This document shows, in pieces, positions 33,867 to 42,256 of a stretch of DNA of 64,000 bases. A model generated the notes under the pieces. That model did no database searches. It saw only the letters and a program-made list of their open reading frames with translations, and was not told the DNA's origin. Numbering within the stretch: position 1 is the stretch's first letter; each line of letters begins with the position of its first letter. Made by a program: the position numbers and the translations under genes. The DNA comes from an uncultured Verrucomicrobiales bacterium (GTDB lineage Bacteria; Verrucomicrobiota; Verrucomicrobiia; Verrucomicrobiales; Akkermansiaceae): positions 27,594-91,593 of the forward strand of contig CAJQKQ010000022.1 in NCBI GenBank assembly GCA_905478925.1, written 5' to 3'.

Positions 33867-35555
33867 ATGAGCAAGCCGACAAGAATTGCCTATTTTTCCA
33901 TGGAGATCGCCTTGGAACCGGAGATCCCGACGTATGCGGGTGGACTGGGGATTCTGGCCGGGGATACGCTGCGTTCGGCAGCGGATATGAGACTGCCGAT
34001 GTGTGCGGTGACACTGATACATCGCAAGGGATATTTCCGGCAGCGCCTTGATGAGAGCGGGTGGCAATTCGAGGAGGAAGACCCTTGGGACATCGCAAAG
34101 TCAGTGAAGGAGCTTTCGCCAAGGGTCACCGTACGGATTGATGGAAGAGATGTGCACATCCGCTGCTGGCTCTACGAAATAAAAGGAGTCTCCGGCGAGG
34201 TCATTCCGGTTCACCTGTTGGACACGGATCTGGAGGAGAACAGCGAATGGGACAGGCGGCTGACAGACCGGCTCTACCTGGGAGATCACTACATGCGACT
34301 GTGCCAGGAGGTCGTTCTTGGTCAAGGGGGAGTGCGGATGCTCAAGGCGCTCGGGCACAGGAACCTGGCCCGTTTCCATATGAACGAGGGACATGCGGCG
34401 TGTCTCGGAATCGAGCTGCTTTATGAGGAGATGGAGGCCTTGGGCCGTGAGGAAATCGATGAGGAGATCCTCCACAACGTGCGCGCAAAATGCGTTTTCA
34501 CAACACACACGCCGGTCCCAGCTGGGCACGACCAGTTCGGTATGGAGTTGGTGCGCCAGGTATTGGGTCATTACTCCGCGTTTCTGAAACGGAAGGATCT
34601 TTTTCAATCCCAGCACTGCGAATCGGAGTGCCTGAATATGACCTCCCTCGCCCTTCATCTCAGCCACTATGTGAATGGCGTGGCCAAGCGGCATGCCGAG
34701 GTGTCGAGGCTGATGTTCGCCCACTATTCGATTGATGCGATCACGAATGGTGTTCATCCAGGGACGTGGGTCTCACCTCCATTCAAGGTACTCTTTGAGC
34801 GCTTCGTGCCCGATTGGCGGAAAGACAGCTTCAACCTGCGCTCCATTCTGAGAATTCCCGATGACCAGATCTGGCTCGCCCATCAATCGGCAAAGGACAC
34901 CCTACTGAATTTCATAACTGAACAGACTGGAGTCCAGCTCTCCCATGACAAGATCACCCTTGGCTTTGCGAGGCGCGCGGCGGCCTACAAGCGCCCCGGA
35001 CTGCTGTTCGCGAACCGGGAACGGCTTGCCGTAATCGCCAAACAGGCGGGAGGGCTGCAACTGGTTTACGCGGGCAAGGCGCATCCTGGGGATGACCAGG
35101 GGAAATTCCTGATTCAGGACATCATACGCCTTAAAGATGATCTGGCGGCGCAGGGAATCACGCTGGTGTATCTTCCCGACTATGACATGAGGATCGCACA
35201 GCTGATGACCAGTGGTGTCGATGTGTGGCTCAATACGCCAGAGGCTCCCATGGAAGCATCAGGCACGAGCGGGATGAAGGCGGCGCTCAACGGAGTGCCA
35301 AGCCTGAGCGTGCTCGACGGATGGTGGATAGAGGGATGCATAGAAGGTTTGACCGGATGGGCGGTCGAGGACAGCACGGGAGCGGGCGACGAGAGGGCGC
35401 TTTACGACAAACTGCAAAAAGAAATTGTCCCGATGTATCGCGATGACAGGAGCAAATTCATCGGGATCATGCGGCATTCGATCGCCCTGAACGGGTCGTT
35501 TTTTAACACCCAAAGAATGCTTCTGCAATATCTAGCACGGGCATATTTCCCTTAA
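33867..35555 (+). CDS. glgP: Alpha-glucan (glycogen/maltodextrin) phosphorylase, short type
   Basis: A 562-residue GT35 enzyme releasing glucose-1-phosphate. Motifs are YFSMEIALEPEIPTYAGGLG, FHMNEGHAA, FTTHTPVPAGHD, NGVHPGTW and the PLP-lysine region EASGTSGMKAALNGVPSL. The short form (about 560 rather than 800 residues) is common outside enterobacteria. The ATG at 33867 (MSKPTRIAYF) fits family starts; ATGs at 33837 and 33804 are open upstream. Divergent from the glgA operon, so synthesis and breakdown share one regulatory region. Confidence 0.9.
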   Translation: MSKPTRIAYFSMEIALEPEIPTYAGGLGILAGDTLRSAADMRLPMCAVTLIHRKGYFRQRLDESGWQFEEEDPWDIAKSVKELSPRVTVRIDGRDVHIRCWLYEIKGVSGEVIPVHLLDTDLEENSEWDRRLTDRLYLGDHYMRLCQEVVLGQGGVRMLKALGHRNLARFHMNEGHAACLGIELLYEEMEALGREEIDEEILHNVRAKCVFTTHTPVPAGHDQFGMELVRQVLGHYSAFLKRKDLFQSQHCESECLNMTSLALHLSHYVNGVAKRHAEVSRLMFAHYSIDAITNGVHPGTWVSPPFKVLFERFVPDWRKDSFNLRSILRIPDDQIWLAHQSAKDTLLNFITEQTGVQLSHDKITLGFARRAAAYKRPGLLFANRERLAVIAKQAGGLQLVYAGKAHPGDDQGKFLIQDIIRLKDDLAAQGITLVYLPDYDMRIAQLMTSGVDVWLNTPEAPMEASGTSGMKAALNGVPSLSVLDGWWIEGCIEGLTGWAVEDSTGAGDERALYDKLQKEIVPMYRDDRSKFIGIMRHSIALNGSFFNTQRMLLQYLARAYFP

Positions 35556-35682
35556 CGCGGTAGTGAGGATAAAGAAATCTCTTAGGCCACTAAGGAGTCG
35601 GTGTAGTGGTTCCTGAAGCTGCGGAGTATGGACGTTTCAGCCCCTATTCACCAGCATTTAGGTGAACGGTAACCCTCGGCAA

Positions 35683-36354
35683 ATGAAGAAGGAATCACCC
35701 CAAACGATATTTCTCGAAAAGCTAAAAAACTCCAGCCTGTTCCTGACCTATCAGGATGCTTTCGAGGTGGCCACCGGCTACCGGTTGTCGCTATGCAAAA
35801 AGCTGCCTAAGCCGGAACCGGGGGATCTGTCTGTTTCCGTGCCGGTGGGGAGGACATTCCCGTTGGATTTGCTGGCCAGACCCTTGGATGGTTCCGGGTG
35901 CATCGGCGAGCATCTCAAGGTTTGCACGCGGGGTCTCTTGGAAGCTTTTGCACGGCAACTGGGTGAGGAGTCGAACCGGGCAATGCTGGAGTCGGGATCT
36001 GCAGCAACAGGTGCCGTGGTCAGGGCGAAGGATTTCATCCATGGGAATATCGGAACGAAAATCCAACTCGATGACGTGGCTTCCGCCGCAGGAACCGGCT
36101 CTTTTCAGCTGTGTAGGATCTTCAAAAGGGACACCGGCATCACGATGACGGAGTATATCAGCAGGAAAAGGGTGCAACGTGCGAAAAGTCTCCTCCGTGA
36201 CCCTTACCGGCAGATCGCTGAAATTGCGGATCACGTCGGCTTCACTTCACTCTCCCAATTCAGTAGGAATTTTTCAAGGTACGCTGGGGAGTCGCCAACG
36301 GAGTTCCGCCAGCGCCTGAAAGAATTAGAGCATTGTGATCTGGCGGCGTCCTGA
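35683..36354 (+). CDS. AraC family regulator with shortened PocR-like sensor
   Basis: A 223-residue regulator paralogous to that at 29321. The C-terminal 100 residues are a clear AraC domain (LDDVASAAGTGSFQLCRIFKRDTG; IAEIADHVGFTSLSQFSRNFSR). The N-terminus aligns at its edges (FLEKLKNSSLFLTYQDAFEVATGY against SEIFRSYRKIFQNSTGL) but lacks the CSQC-type cysteine cluster. Start ATG 35683; GTG 35662 also open. It follows glgP by about 127 bp and may control it. Confidence 0.78.
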   Translation: MKKESPQTIFLEKLKNSSLFLTYQDAFEVATGYRLSLCKKLPKPEPGDLSVSVPVGRTFPLDLLARPLDGSGCIGEHLKVCTRGLLEAFARQLGEESNRAMLESGSAATGAVVRAKDFIHGNIGTKIQLDDVASAAGTGSFQLCRIFKRDTGITMTEYISRKRVQRAKSLLRDPYRQIAEIADHVGFTSLSQFSRNFSRYAGESPTEFRQRLKELEHCDLAAS

Positions 36355-36509
36355 AAATGATGAAGGTCACGGGAATTGAAGGCTTGGTGCGTATTCTCAT
36401 TCAAGCTCCCGATTGCGGGTATAATTCAGGATGTCGGGGCTTGAGGTTTTCATGCTTTGAATATTCACGACGATCAGTAAGGTAGTCTATTAATTTACTT
36501 GAGGGTATA

Positions 36510-36644
36510 ATGATCGATCACACTGTAATTCCACTGGCTGAGGGCGACGGAGGTCATACGCTTCCGACTTTGAAAAGGCTTTGGGAAATAGATCAGGGTA
36601 GCCCGACTCGCAAGCTGGAAGGAGCTTTTCACCCCAGACAATGA
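36510..36644 (+). CDS. 44-residue ORF coupled to the histidine kinase
   Basis: Begins with ATG at 36510 after GAGGG (36501-36505) and ends in a TGA overlapping the kinase start (ATGA at 36641). The peptide has TLPTLKRLWEIDQG, which resembles a piece found in receiver domains (TLKRLWEID), so it may be the trace of a deleted receiver. Whether it acts as a leader peptide setting kinase translation or is only a scar cannot be decided from the sequence. The upstream gap 36355-36509 shows nothing else. Confidence 0.45.
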   Translation: MIDHTVIPLAEGDGGHTLPTLKRLWEIDQGSPTRKLEGAFHPRQ

Positions 36645-38080
36645 TGGATTCAAATCGGAAGGTTCTCATTGTCGATAATGACGAGGATATAGGTAACCTT
36701 ATCAAAAAGAGGCTAGAAATTCAGTGGATTGACGCGGCTATCGTGAAGACAGGCGGCGAGGCTCTGAACTGGCTGGCAGCGAACGATACCGCTTTGATTT
36801 TGTTGGATCTGAACTTACCAGATATCACGGGTAAGGAGCTCCTATCACTGCTTGAGAAGCGGGAACAATCAATTCCATTCATTGTGGTGAGCGGGATAAG
36901 CGATGTGAGGCTGACGGTGGAAATGATGAAGCTCGGGGCATTGGATGTCCTTCTCAAGGATTCGGTTCTCCCGGAGTTGATCGGCCCAATCGTAATGCAC
37001 GGACTTGAAACCCTGGACGTGCGCCGTAAATACGGGGAAAGCCAGACCCGGATCAGGTATATCACTGAGACAATCGATGATGTTTTCTGGATGATGAACG
37101 AGACTGGGAAGCGGGTAATTTTCGTTAGTCCTGCCTTTGAATCCATTTGGGGAATCTCAGCCAAGGAACTCTACGAACACTCCTACGGCTGGCACGAAGC
37201 GATTATTGAGGAAGACCGTTCGAAGATTATACGGAGCTTCGAAAAGCTCCGGAAAGGAGCCGAGCGGGAATTTGACGAAGTCTATCGCATACGCGACAAA
37301 TTTGGTAGGATACGATGGATTCGGGATCGGGGGTATGCGAACTATGGGAAAGGAAAGACGATTCTCAATTTCACCGGTGTTGCCACCGAAATCACTGAAC
37401 AAAAGGAACTGGAGCGGCAGATTCTTGAGATCGCGGAAGAGGAACGCATGCGTATCGGTCAGGATCTCCACGACGACCTCTGCCAGAGGCTGGCCGCCAT
37501 CGGATTGAAATGCGGAATGATCCACGGGGTTTTGGAAAACGAAAATCACATACAGGCGGAGTCGATGAAGTCCGTCATTCGGGAACTGCGGGAGGCCTCA
37601 TCCCTGACACGGTCGATTGCCAAGGGGCTGGCACCGGTGAGTCTGGAAGCAGAAGGGTTGATGGCGGAGCTTATGTATTTCACCGAGATAACTGCGGAAC
37701 GCTTCCAGCTAACCTGCCAGTTCGATTGCCCCGAACTGATCGAAGTTAGCAACGCGACGATCGCCTCGAACATTTTCCGGATTGCCCAGGAACTGGTGAA
37801 CAACGCGGCAAAGCACGCACGTCCGAGTCGTATTCTCGTGGGGCTGTATTACGAGATAGGAGGCTTGCGCTTGGAAGTGACGAACGACGGGAAACCATTC
37901 TACCACCCGAAGCGGCGACGTGATGGGATGGGACTGCATCTCATCCAATTCCGTGCGGACGCAATCGGAGCCGCTTTGGAGTATTTCCCGGGTGATTCTC
38001 CAGATGGCGGGACACGAGTGGCCTGCATCGTGCCACTTAGAAAGAGGAAAGAAGAAGTTGAACAATCAGCGGCAAGATGA
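36641..38080 (+). CDS. REC-PAS histidine kinase (NarX/DegS-type HisKA_3)
   Basis: A 479-residue sensor kinase with no membrane segment. REC domain at 5-125 (acidic pocket NDED 13-16, phospho-acceptor Asp56, Lys106), PAS/PAC fold about 140-260 (DVFWMMNETGKRVIFVSPAFE, IRDKFGRIRWIRDRG), dimerisation helix with His277 in RIGQDLHDDLCQRLAAIGLK, and an ATPase domain (AQELVNNAAKHARPSRI). The input receiver suggests that it is itself controlled by another kinase. Overlaps the downstream regulator gene by 4 bp. Confidence 0.9.
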   Translation: MMDSNRKVLIVDNDEDIGNLIKKRLEIQWIDAAIVKTGGEALNWLAANDTALILLDLNLPDITGKELLSLLEKREQSIPFIVVSGISDVRLTVEMMKLGALDVLLKDSVLPELIGPIVMHGLETLDVRRKYGESQTRIRYITETIDDVFWMMNETGKRVIFVSPAFESIWGISAKELYEHSYGWHEAIIEEDRSKIIRSFEKLRKGAEREFDEVYRIRDKFGRIRWIRDRGYANYGKGKTILNFTGVATEITEQKELERQILEIAEEERMRIGQDLHDDLCQRLAAIGLKCGMIHGVLENENHIQAESMKSVIRELREASSLTRSIAKGLAPVSLEAEGLMAELMYFTEITAERFQLTCQFDCPELIEVSNATIASNIFRIAQELVNNAAKHARPSRILVGLYYEIGGLRLEVTNDGKPFYHPKRRRDGMGLHLIQFRADAIGAALEYFPGDSPDGGTRVACIVPLRKRKEEVEQSAAR

Positions 38081-38754
38081 CAGGCGAGAATGAAATTATA
38101 AAGGTCGCGGTTGTCGATGATCATACGATGATGAGAGAGGGACTGGCGCAGTTGGTGAGATCTCAACCCGGCTATGACTGCTGCTGGCTCGCGGGTGATG
38201 TCGCCCAAGCCATGGAGTGCTTGGAAGCGGAAAGGCCAGATCTCCTACTGACTGATATGACACTGCCGGGGCGCAACGGGTTGGAACTGATCAAGGATGC
38301 GCTGAGCATCGCTCCGGGGCTGCCAATCCTGATAGTATCGATGCATGACGAGACCCTCTATGCCCAGCGTGTGCTGAGGGCCGGTGGCAAGGGCTACATC
38401 ATGAAAGACGCGCCAACCAAGACACTGATAGAGGCCATAAAGGTGGTCGCGGACGGAGGTATCTGGGTTAGCCCGGAGATGTCGACCAAGATCATCCAGG
38501 CATTTTCCGGGAAGCCAGCGAATGATGCGGTTGACGGCTTGCATTGCCTAACAGATCGTGAGTTCGAGGTATTTCAGCTCATCGGCGAAGGTAGATCAAA
38601 ATCGGAAATCGCGGATTCGCTGCACATCAGCCCGAAGACCGTGGACGTGCACAAAGCACACATCCGGGAGAAGCTTGAATTGAAGGATGCTGCGGCCGTC
38701 CTCCGCTACGCGATACGGTGGGTGGAGATGCGAACCGGCTCACCGGGGCTATGA
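38077..38754 (+). CDS. NarL/LuxR-type response regulator
   Basis: A 225-residue transcription factor and cognate partner of the preceding kinase. The receiver has VVDDH, phospho-acceptor Asp60 (LLTDMTLPG) and Lys in GYIMKDAP; the C-terminal LuxR helix-turn-helix is LTDREFEVFQLIGEGRSKSE...ISPKTVDVHKAHI. ATGA overlap with the kinase gene implies coupled production. Its 3' end overlaps the convergent zinc-finger gene by 6 bp. Confidence 0.92.
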   Translation: MTGENEIIKVAVVDDHTMMREGLAQLVRSQPGYDCCWLAGDVAQAMECLEAERPDLLLTDMTLPGRNGLELIKDALSIAPGLPILIVSMHDETLYAQRVLRAGGKGYIMKDAPTKTLIEAIKVVADGGIWVSPEMSTKIIQAFSGKPANDAVDGLHCLTDREFEVFQLIGEGRSKSEIADSLHISPKTVDVHKAHIREKLELKDAAAVLRYAIRWVEMRTGSPGL

Positions 38755-38925
38755 CGGCTTGCGGTGATTATGCAGATCAGATTCGAGACGTTCCTGGCAC
38801 TGAAGGCAGAGCGTCGCCAAGTCTAACAACCTTAGTCGGGAGGCGGCGATTTCAATACCACAATCAGCGCAGCGGATTATCGCCGCGGCATCCTGATCCA
38901 TTTTACCAGACGAGGAGAAGTCCAT
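38749..38925 (-). CDS. Small DksA/TraR-like zinc-finger protein
   Basis: A 58-residue protein with a four-cysteine zinc site: CADCG and LCLQCQ separated by about 18 residues, in a helical context (IRCADCGIEIAASRLRLLDLATLCLQCQERLE) like the C-terminal finger of DksA/TraR. The frame is open to 39069 but residues upstream of the ATG at 38925 do not look like protein; ATG 38901 is also possible. It could bind RNA polymerase in the stringent response. It is divergent from the primase-like gene. Confidence 0.6.
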   Translation of the reverse strand: MDFSSSGKMDQDAAAIIRCADCGIEIAASRLRLLDLATLCLQCQERLESDLHNHRKPS

Positions 38926-39061
38926 CACGATCAGGATCCTACCGCAAAGGGGCAGCGGTTTCTCCGCATATGTTGCTCCGGTTGGCGCAAGTCTGGGAAT
39001 TTGAAGTGGGGCAATCCCTGCACTGGACACAACAACAGACAGGGAGATACGAGCCCAGTGA

Positions 39062-39091
39062 CCAGACATGATGGTGATCCATCATGTCTGG
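39062..39091. promoter_or_regulatory. Perfect 13-bp hairpin/palindrome covering the start codon of the primase-like gene
   Basis: CCAGACATGATGG (39062-39074) and CCATCATGTCTGG (39079-39091) are exact complements with a 4-nt spacer. The ATG of the next gene (39084) lies in the second arm. In mRNA this stem would hide the start codon; in DNA it would be a good dimer operator between divergent genes. The in-frame TGA at 39075 excludes a longer N-terminus. Confidence 0.6.
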
Positions 39092-40487
39092 ATACTACGG
39101 CAACGAAAACGTAAGGGATCGGCTCGTCGAGTATGCGGGAGGCTTCGGTGGCTCCGGCATCACTTGCGCGTATTTCTCCCAATGTGATGCCGACCTTAAC
39201 ACAGAGGAAGCGATCCGCCATTCTTCCGATCTGGACTGGTTTCTCGAACAGGGAAAGGAAATCGCGCGGTCTCTCTGCGATTCCGGATCGTTGTTGGTTC
39301 ATCTCGATGTGGAGTATGTAAATTTCGATTCGCCGGCCCAGGCTTTCGAGAACCCCTCGAAAGCCTTCAAGATCCAACAACCTGTCATTGATGTGATCGA
39401 GGAAATGCTTTTGAAGTGGGGTATCACGCCCCTTCATCTTGTCACTGGCCAAGGACATCATTTCGTCTGGCGCGTGCCACGCAATTCAGCTACCGAACAA
39501 GCGCTCGAAAAACTGGCACCCGACCGGAAATGGATGAGGAAAGCCTACAAGCGCACCACCTGCCGGAGTGAGACTGCGGACTGCGGGGAGCGCATGAGAG
39601 CATTCACCGGCCTGGGCATGGTCATGGAATATTTCGCCAATGAGGTGAAGCGGCGGACCTCGGAGCGGACGCACATACCTGTCGATACCACTGCGGTGAT
39701 TTCAGGCCCATGGGCACCGGGGCAGCCAAGGGAAATCGTGTCGCTTGATATTTCCGAATACGGCGATCCCATCCACACCCGGATGATCCGCATGCCGTTC
39801 ACCAAATACATGAAATCCCAGCGCACCTGGATTTACGGGCTATTCGACCATTCCTATCAGCATCCCGTCATGTTCGTGTTGCCCCTACATGAAATGGACA
39901 TCCAACAGGCGATCAAAATCCGTGAGGACGAAGATGCGGTTATGGATTTGGCGAAGCGCGCATCTGCCAGAATCCCCGATGAAAGTGCCGGGACGGATCG
40001 GCTGCTTTCCGATTACCTTGCGTCGCCCTTGAGAAAATTCCACGAGGAATATTACGCGGAAGAACAACACACCCGGAAGCGATGGAGAAAAACATACGCC
40101 CGCGTGGATCTCGCCCCCCTCCCCCCGTGCGTTCACAGAATCATCGAGAACCCGAACGACCTGCTGCTCAAACCTGCGGGAATGCAGATGATTGTGCGCT
40201 CGCTGTTGGCCGAGGGCTGGAAACCGCGACACATCGCGGGCTTCATCAGGTTCAGGTTCTGTGATCCGGATGCCGGGTGGGGAGATGCATGGAAGCACTA
40301 CGATCCAGGTGTGCGGGCGGAGTTCTACACGAGAATGTTCGCCGGTCAGGTCGCGACCGGAATCGACAGACTCATTGATTACAACTGCACCTCCTCAAAG
40401 GAAAAAGACCTTTGCCACAATTCCGGAGAAGGCTGCTCTCTCGCAATTTTATGTGAAAAACTGAACACCAAAAACACTGACCTATGA
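39084..40487 (+). CDS. Archaeo-eukaryotic primase-like protein fused to a PriL-CTD-like cysteine domain
   Basis: A 467-residue cytoplasmic protein. Motif I is HLDVEY (Asp75/Glu77), motif II TGQGHHFVW (His125/126), and motif III VSLDIS followed by TRMIRMP (Asp222, Arg233, Arg236), the order and form seen in PriS-type primases. The C-terminus LPPCVHRII...LLAEGWKPRHIAGFI...YNC...DLC...GC has Cys349, 435, 444 and 451 (plus 457), spaced like the Fe-S domain of PriL. It may be a repair or damage-tolerance primase-polymerase. It overlaps the TIM-barrel gene by 4 bp. Assignment is from motif reading alone. Confidence 0.65.
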   Translation: MSGYYGNENVRDRLVEYAGGFGGSGITCAYFSQCDADLNTEEAIRHSSDLDWFLEQGKEIARSLCDSGSLLVHLDVEYVNFDSPAQAFENPSKAFKIQQPVIDVIEEMLLKWGITPLHLVTGQGHHFVWRVPRNSATEQALEKLAPDRKWMRKAYKRTTCRSETADCGERMRAFTGLGMVMEYFANEVKRRTSERTHIPVDTTAVISGPWAPGQPREIVSLDISEYGDPIHTRMIRMPFTKYMKSQRTWIYGLFDHSYQHPVMFVLPLHEMDIQQAIKIREDEDAVMDLAKRASARIPDESAGTDRLLSDYLASPLRKFHEEYYAEEQHTRKRWRKTYARVDLAPLPPCVHRIIENPNDLLLKPAGMQMIVRSLLAEGWKPRHIAGFIRFRFCDPDAGWGDAWKHYDPGVRAEFYTRMFAGQVATGIDRLIDYNCTSSKEKDLCHNSGEGCSLAILCEKLNTKNTDL

Positions 40488-41347
40488 CTGACTGGCCCAT
40501 TGGAATCTCAACCGGGTGCTTTTACAAAACACCTATCACGGAAGTCCTGCAGGATATACGGGACGGCGGATTCACGCTTCTGGAAATCTGCTCATTTCCA
40601 GATCACCTGCCCTACCACGACAAGGACGCGGTGAACAAAGCGCGGGATGCCATCGATAAACTCGGGCTGGAACCATTCTCCTTTCACGCCCCTTTCGCGA
40701 GCCACATAGACATCACCGCACTGGACGAAAAGCCCCGTCAACAGGCTCTCGAAGAACTACTTGCCGCATGCGATGCGGCCGCGATCCTCGGCGCACGCCA
40801 CATCGTCATCCATCCCGGCCCGGAACGTGAGGGCAAACCCCGTGATGAGGAACTCTATCAGCGGATGAGGAACGCTGCGGAGGTTTTGTCCACCGTCGCC
40901 ACGCATTGCCGAAAGCTAGGACTTCAGCTCCTGATGGAAAACATGCTTCCCCACCTGCTCTTCGGCCACACCAGCGACATCCTTTACATGCTCGGCGCGA
41001 TCAAGGAAACCAACGTCGGCACCTGTCTCGATACCGGCCACGCGAACTTGTCCGGCGAGCTTTTCAATGTCGTCCACAAAATGTCAGGGCACTTGCGGAT
41101 GATCCACGCAAACGACAACAAAGGCGACTGGGACGCGCATCTCGTCCCCGGCAAGGGAACCATCGACTGGACGCGAATCGTCCATGATCTGACAAATGCG
41201 AACTTCCGGGGAACCGTGATTCTCGAACTCGCCGGAGGCGAAGGGCTTTCCCCTGCCGGAATGCTGGAACGCGCCCGCCATGGCAGGCAATTCCTCCAAG
41301 ACATCTGCCGCAGGGAAGCCGTTCCGGTTTCACCGCAAGAAACTTGA
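40484..41347 (+). CDS. AP-endonuclease-2 fold TIM-barrel protein (endonuclease IV / sugar isomerase-like)
   Basis: A 287-residue barrel with the metal ligands of the Nfo/xylose-isomerase-like fold: His68 in FHAPF, His110 in IHPGPE, Glu152 in LMENM, Asp183 and His186 in CLDTGHAN, His208 in IHANDN, and Glu248 in ILELAGG. The fold includes both endonuclease IV and sugar isomerases/epimerases, so the reaction cannot be told from the motifs. The ATGA overlap with the primase-like gene favours a DNA-repair role. No signal peptide. Confidence 0.8.
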   Translation: MTDWPIGISTGCFYKTPITEVLQDIRDGGFTLLEICSFPDHLPYHDKDAVNKARDAIDKLGLEPFSFHAPFASHIDITALDEKPRQQALEELLAACDAAAILGARHIVIHPGPEREGKPRDEELYQRMRNAAEVLSTVATHCRKLGLQLLMENMLPHLLFGHTSDILYMLGAIKETNVGTCLDTGHANLSGELFNVVHKMSGHLRMIHANDNKGDWDAHLVPGKGTIDWTRIVHDLTNANFRGTVILELAGGEGLSPAGMLERARHGRQFLQDICRREAVPVSPQET

Positions 41348-41572
41348 CCCGAACGAGGCTCTTGGAAGTCGGCTTTTCTGGCTCAGCGCAATAAGTGAAC
41401 AATGAAGCGCATGATCCGGTGAGCAATCGGGCGCGTTCTGCCGTATGGTGGTGGGGAAAGGAAGAACGGAGACACAAGTAGCAACCGGACTTCGACTTTC
41501 CTGCGGGGAGTGGCAGATCCGGCGACTTCCCCTCCAGCAGTGAAACATATCCCGCCGAAACAAGAAAGAATC

Positions 41573-42019
41573 ATGAACACACTAGCAAAATGGAATCCCC
41601 TGAATGAGATCAATGAAATGCAAAGCAGGCTTTCGGGCTTCTTTGGAAAACCCCTCGGCAACAACGATGAAGGCAGATTCGCCCTTGCCGATTGGTCTCC
41701 GCTCGTTGACGTGTTCGAGGACGAAAAGGAATACGTCATCAAGGCGGAACTGCCGGAAATCAAAAAAGAAGACGTCCAGGTGCGCATCGAAAACGGCATG
41801 CTGACCATCAGCGGCGACCGCCATTTCGAAAAGGAAGAGAAAGGCAAAAAGTATCACCGGGTGGAGCGCGCCTACGGATCGTTCGAGCGGTCTTTCATGC
41901 TCCCGGATGCATGCAAAGCCGATGAAATGTCCGCCAAATACAAGGACGGCATGCTGACACTGCACATACCCAAGAGCAAGGAATCCACACCGCAGGCCAT
42001 TGATGTAAAAATCGATTGA
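41573..42019 (+). CDS. Small heat shock protein Hsp20
   Basis: A 148-residue alpha-crystallin chaperone. The N-terminus MNTLAKWNPLNEINEMQSRL precedes the alpha-crystallin domain (DVFEDEKEYVIKAELPEIKKEDV to GMLTLHIPKSKE) with the conserved G-x-L motif. The ATG at 41573 follows AAGAAAGA. It is the last gene before the right edge of the central block and is followed by a good terminator. The 225-bp leader shows no recognisable heat-shock element. Confidence 0.92.
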   Translation: MNTLAKWNPLNEINEMQSRLSGFFGKPLGNNDEGRFALADWSPLVDVFEDEKEYVIKAELPEIKKEDVQVRIENGMLTISGDRHFEKEEKGKKYHRVERAYGSFERSFMLPDACKADEMSAKYKDGMLTLHIPKSKESTPQAIDVKID

Positions 42020-42036
42020 CCGCCCCCCAGGTAGGG

Positions 42037-42080
42037 ATGAGCCAGCGGTTGGTGATTGCTGGTCGTTGGCTCATTTCTTT
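42037..42080 (+). terminator. Rho-independent-type terminator after hsp20
   Basis: ATGAGCCAGCG (42037-42047) pairs with CGTTGGCTCAT (42064-42074), 10 of 11 bases, followed by TTCTTT. It begins 18 bp after the hsp20 stop codon. Confidence 0.6.
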
Positions 42081-42198
42081 CCAACCCAACTGCTCGCGGT
42101 GTCCGAAGAGATACGGAGGCGGGAGCAAGACAACGCGCTTCAACTTCACTCCGTGGAATACACACATTTAAGAAACTACCAATTCTCTCAGAATATCA

Positions 42199-42256
42199 CA
42201 GGGCATCAAGTCCGCCACGGCAGCAACGGGCGGCGAGGCACTGGATTGGCTGGCGA
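42199..42256 (+). pseudogene. Receiver-domain fragment joined to the PQQ tail
   Basis: One frame reads SQGIKSATAATGGEALDWL, then ATNK, which matches the helix-1/strand-2 part of receiver domains and closely resembles the kinase at 36641 (KTGGEALNWLAAND). The frame then runs directly into the propeller tail (LDDGFMASPAL) at the left end of the 120-bp repeat. No start codon or receiver core remains. Confidence 0.55.

Noticed and set aside
38926..39069. N-terminal extension of the zinc-finger protein to 106 residues
   Set aside because: The extra residues are low in conserved features and begin in the palindrome arm; the internal ATG at 38925 is more plausible.
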